A DNA stretch of 25,177 nucleotides, from IMG/VR virus record IMGVR_UViG_3300048818_000419, positions 1 to 25,177 of that record. One strand, 5' to 3'. The position numbers and the translations under genes were made by a program. The notes below the pieces were generated by a model. That model saw only the letters and a list, made by a program, of their open reading frames with translations. It was not told the DNA's origin and ran no database searches. The stretch comes from a virus. Every line of letters starts with the position of its first letter. The first letter of the stretch is position 1. Shown here in pieces: positions 23,099 to 25,177 of the stretch.

Positions 23099-25177
23099 AT
23101 GAGTGTCGCCTTCGTGGGGCCAAATTCGCCGATGGGAATTGGCGGCGGCCAGGTGGCGCTTTGGACGGCCCTGCGGGCATCGCCGATTTCCTCCAACTCA
23201 GGAGCGGGTAGTTCGTCGCCGACTTCCATTGATAACGTCGTGGCTTGGTGGGACGCAAGTTCAGTCGGTGGGTTCCGCGACCCGAGCGGCAATCCGATTA
23301 TGGGGTGGAATTTGCCCGTAGGGAGCCTGCCCAACAGCTGCGAAGCCGGTTGTGCGCTCACGCCCTACTCCTTCGGTGTCTTGGCGGGCCCTCCAGTGGC
23401 GACCCCCAGGCTTAATGGCCATTTAGGAGGAATAGGGCTGGTCGTAGGTGGCGCGAACACGCTGGCTCCAGCGCTTGATCCCGATCTCGGCTTTAGTGCT
23501 GCTACCTTGAGTTACAGCTCGGCAGCGAGTTGGACCTGGTACCTGGTTTGGTCACGTCCGAATTGGCGGCAGAACTCCGGACGAGACGCCAATCCGATCA
23601 CTCTGATGACGCTGGGGTCGTCCCCGATATTGCAGGCGGACAGTTCCGGCGGCGGATCCCGGCTCGTGCTGTTTCCTGGCGCGAGCGAGACGGTGTTGTC
23701 GTCTTCGCTCGAACGCCGCCACACTCACTCGATTGTCCTGCGCTACACAGCCGGGAGTGGGGTCGACGCGTGGTTGGATGCAACACAGGTTGCCACCGCA
23801 GCGCCCATACCGCCGGGCTTTGCGGGCGGGTCAATCGTACTTCTGCACGACACCACAGTATTTGGGGGCGCGCAATGCTGGCTGCATGAAGCCGCGGTAT
23901 GGGCGAACGCAATTAGCAACACCGACGTATCAAGTCTACTGACCTTCGCAACACGCTGGGTGCTAGGCAAACGTGTCGGGATCATGCTCGTGGTGAACGG
24001 GCAATCCAATGCGATAAACTACTCGCTAAATGATGGAGCGGCCACGCTACTGGTTCAGGGCATAGCTTGGTATATCGGCGCACTCGCCTACAACATACTA
24101 GCGACGACGGGTAGCCCCAGCAGTTACACCATGGAGAGCGGCAACGGAATTTACCTGGTAGTCGAGGGCAACTATCCCGGCAGCTTCGTCAGTGATCCAG
24201 AGAATGGCTCTGATCCGTCGGGGTGGCAATTGGGAGCGGACGGTGAGGCAGATACGAAGGCGATCGGCGCGCTCTCAGCGGAGGATAGTAGCGACGTCTG
24301 CGCGTTGTTATGGCCCTGGAGTGAGACGGACAGCCTCCGATTGTACTCGGAAAAAGCAACCTTCATGGCGGCGGCCGAGCGCTTCTTGCTGCTGGCGCGG
24401 GGTATGCTTGACCGGCCGGCCGGCGCACTCCCTTTGGTGTGGTGGAATGCGATTCCGTATGGCAGCACTGGCGGTATGCAGATGCATAGAGAAGTCGTGG
24501 CAGCGATGTCCGAAAGCTCTTCCCAGAATGTCGTCGTCGGTAACCCGCAAACTACCGACAGCAATCCGCGCGACAGTTCATGGAACCCGGCCACCGGTAT
24601 AGCCACCGGCGGCGATTCCTCGCACCGTGATGCCCTCGATAATCAACGATTTGCGCGCTTGGCTGCTCCGATAGCGGCGCGCGCATTACTTGCCTCTGGT
24701 CGAGGCGGCGTATTCACATCAATCCCCGACGGCATACCCCAGGTCGGTGGGCCGACAATCATACATGTCTATCGACAGAGCGATTCATCGCTGATTCTTA
24801 CCGTTCAACAGGATACCGGAACAGATCTTATCGTCCCACTCCAGGCGGCGGTTGGCGCTGGCTTTGCCGTTATGGACGGTGGCAATATCGAAAACCCTGG
24901 TTCTATCGTTGCGGCGATAGCGTGTGCACGAATAGATGCCAACCATCTGCTTGTGACGTTGGCAAAAAAACTCGTGAGTCAGAGTAGTTCCTGCAATCTT
25001 TATTATCCATATGGAAACATCACGATCGGACGGGGAAATGCAGTAACTGACAACTTCTCGAGCCAGTCTCCTCTCACCGGTTGGGATATCGTTGGAGATC
25101 TTGGCAGCGCGTGGGCGCTAGACTTCCCGCTTGCCGCCACCACGACGCCAATACCAATTAGCGACGTGCCGAGCTAG
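23099..25177 (+). CDS. Fibre-associated lectin-like/SGNH esterase protein
   Basis: The protein is 692 aa and begins directly after the preceding TAG. Residues about 45-290 form a lectin (LamG/concanavalin-like) region with strand-rich segments and a final amphipathic stretch ([20 protein letters not shown], a feature of LamG_3 domains). Residues about 290-530 carry SGNH/GDSL features: [16 protein letters not shown] with catalytic Ser303 in [14 protein letters not shown] at about 403-412 (in place of the usual W.QGE..), and [20 protein letters not shown] with Asp506 and His509 as the D..H block. These resemble DUF303/SASA-type acetylesterases. The last about 160 residues are a beta-rich C-terminal domain. 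It probably deacetylates or trims host surface polysaccharide. The gene ends exactly at the window edge with a TAG. No N-terminal fibre anchor is recognised. Confidence 0.75.
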   Translation: MSVAFVGPNSPMGIGGGQVALWTALRASPISSNSGAGSSSPTSIDNVVAWWDASSVGGFRDPSGNPIMGWNLPVGSLPNSCEAGCALTPYSFGVLAGPPVATPRLNGHLGGIGLVVGGANTLAPALDPDLGFSAATLSYSSAASWTWYLVWSRPNWRQNSGRDANPITLMTLGSSPILQADSSGGGSRLVLFPGASETVLSSSLERRHTHSIVLRYTAGSGVDAWLDATQVATAAPIPPGFAGGSIVLLHDTTVFGGAQCWLHEAAVWANAISNTDVSSLLTFATRWVLGKRVGIMLVVNGQSNAINYSLNDGAATLLVQGIAWYIGALAYNILATTGSPSSYTMESGNGIYLVVEGNYPGSFVSDPENGSDPSGWQLGADGEADTKAIGALSAEDSSDVCALLWPWSETDSLRLYSEKATFMAAAERFLLLARGMLDRPAGALPLVWWNAIPYGSTGGMQMHREVVAAMSESSSQNVVVGNPQTTDSNPRDSSWNPATGIATGGDSSHRDALDNQRFARLAAPIAARALLASGRGGVFTSIPDGIPQVGGPTIIHVYRQSDSSLILTVQQDTGTDLIVPLQAAVGAGFAVMDGGNIENPGSIVAAIACARIDANHLLVTLAKKLVSQSSSCNLYYPYGNITIGRGNAVTDNFSSQSPLTGWDIVGDLGSAWALDFPLAATTTPIPISDVPS

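Noticed and set aside
17906-25177. Diversity-generating retroelement or invertible fibre cassette
   Set aside because: No reverse transcriptase, template repeat, recombinase gene, or inverted flanking sites were seen; the repeats are direct and in frame.

Overview
The window is one strand-uniform late operon of a contractile-tailed (myovirus-type) phage or prophage. It starts at the ATG of the large terminase subunit and ends at the stop codon of a fibre/esterase gene. Every convincing gene is on the + strand. Spacing is minimal and several junctions are TGATG or GTGA stop/start overlaps. Composition is moderately GC-rich (about 60% in stretches I counted by hand, falling to about 48% in one). 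The tail fibre N-termini, the 'GDxLTGPLxLxxDPxxxLQAATKEYVD' repeats and the 'GEAAGAGTG' fibre tip resemble proteins I associate with phages and prophages of Alphaproteobacteria, particularly Acetobacteraceae/Rhodospirillales. That host call is inference. No integrase, lysis, replication or host gene is present, so lytic phage and prophage cannot be told apart.

Layout. (1) DNA packaging and head, 1-6857: TerL, portal, a short scaffold-like protein, the major capsid protein, then four genes (a small beta-rich protein, a connector-like protein, a stopper-like protein and a tail-terminator-like protein carrying an internal beta-rich domain). (2) Contractile tail, 6872-10939: a 49-residue gene in front of the sheath, sheath, tube, a tail assembly chaperone with a textbook -1 frameshift signal, an HK97-gp10-like protein, and an unusually short, proline-rich protein in the tape-measure slot. 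(3) Baseplate, 10956-15676: a gpU/N-like protein, a LysM-like gpX, the gpD-type hub, the gpV-type spike with an HxH tip, the gp25-like wedge, gpJ and gpI. (4) Receptor-binding module, 15696-25177: a glycine-rich-tipped fibre, a 359-bp spacer with hairpins, a fibre-tail adaptor, a candidate 40-residue ORF, a 991-residue fibre with about nine 33-37-residue repeats, a 722-residue fibre with three fibronectin type III domains, and a 692-residue protein combining a lectin-like region with an SGNH/GDSL esterase domain.

How the parts work together: TerL and portal fill a head built from the capsid and scaffold proteins. Connector, stopper and terminator proteins close it and join it to a sheath-tube tail. 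The G and G-T chaperones would help assemble the tube around the tape measure. The baseplate (N/U, X, D, V, gp25, J, I) triggers contraction after the large fibre array binds, and possibly deacylates, surface glycans.

The strongest new observation is the frameshift cassette at 9368-9429: slippery GGGAAAC directly before a TGA, a 6-nt spacer, a perfect 9-bp stem, and a 57-codon -1 extension that ends in a GTGA overlap with the next gene. This extension has no start codon of its own and would be missed by ordinary gene calling. The small or absent tape measure and the modular, repeat-rich fibre cluster are next in interest. I found no CRISPR array, tRNA, rRNA, insertion sequence, reverse transcriptase, invertase or defence gene.
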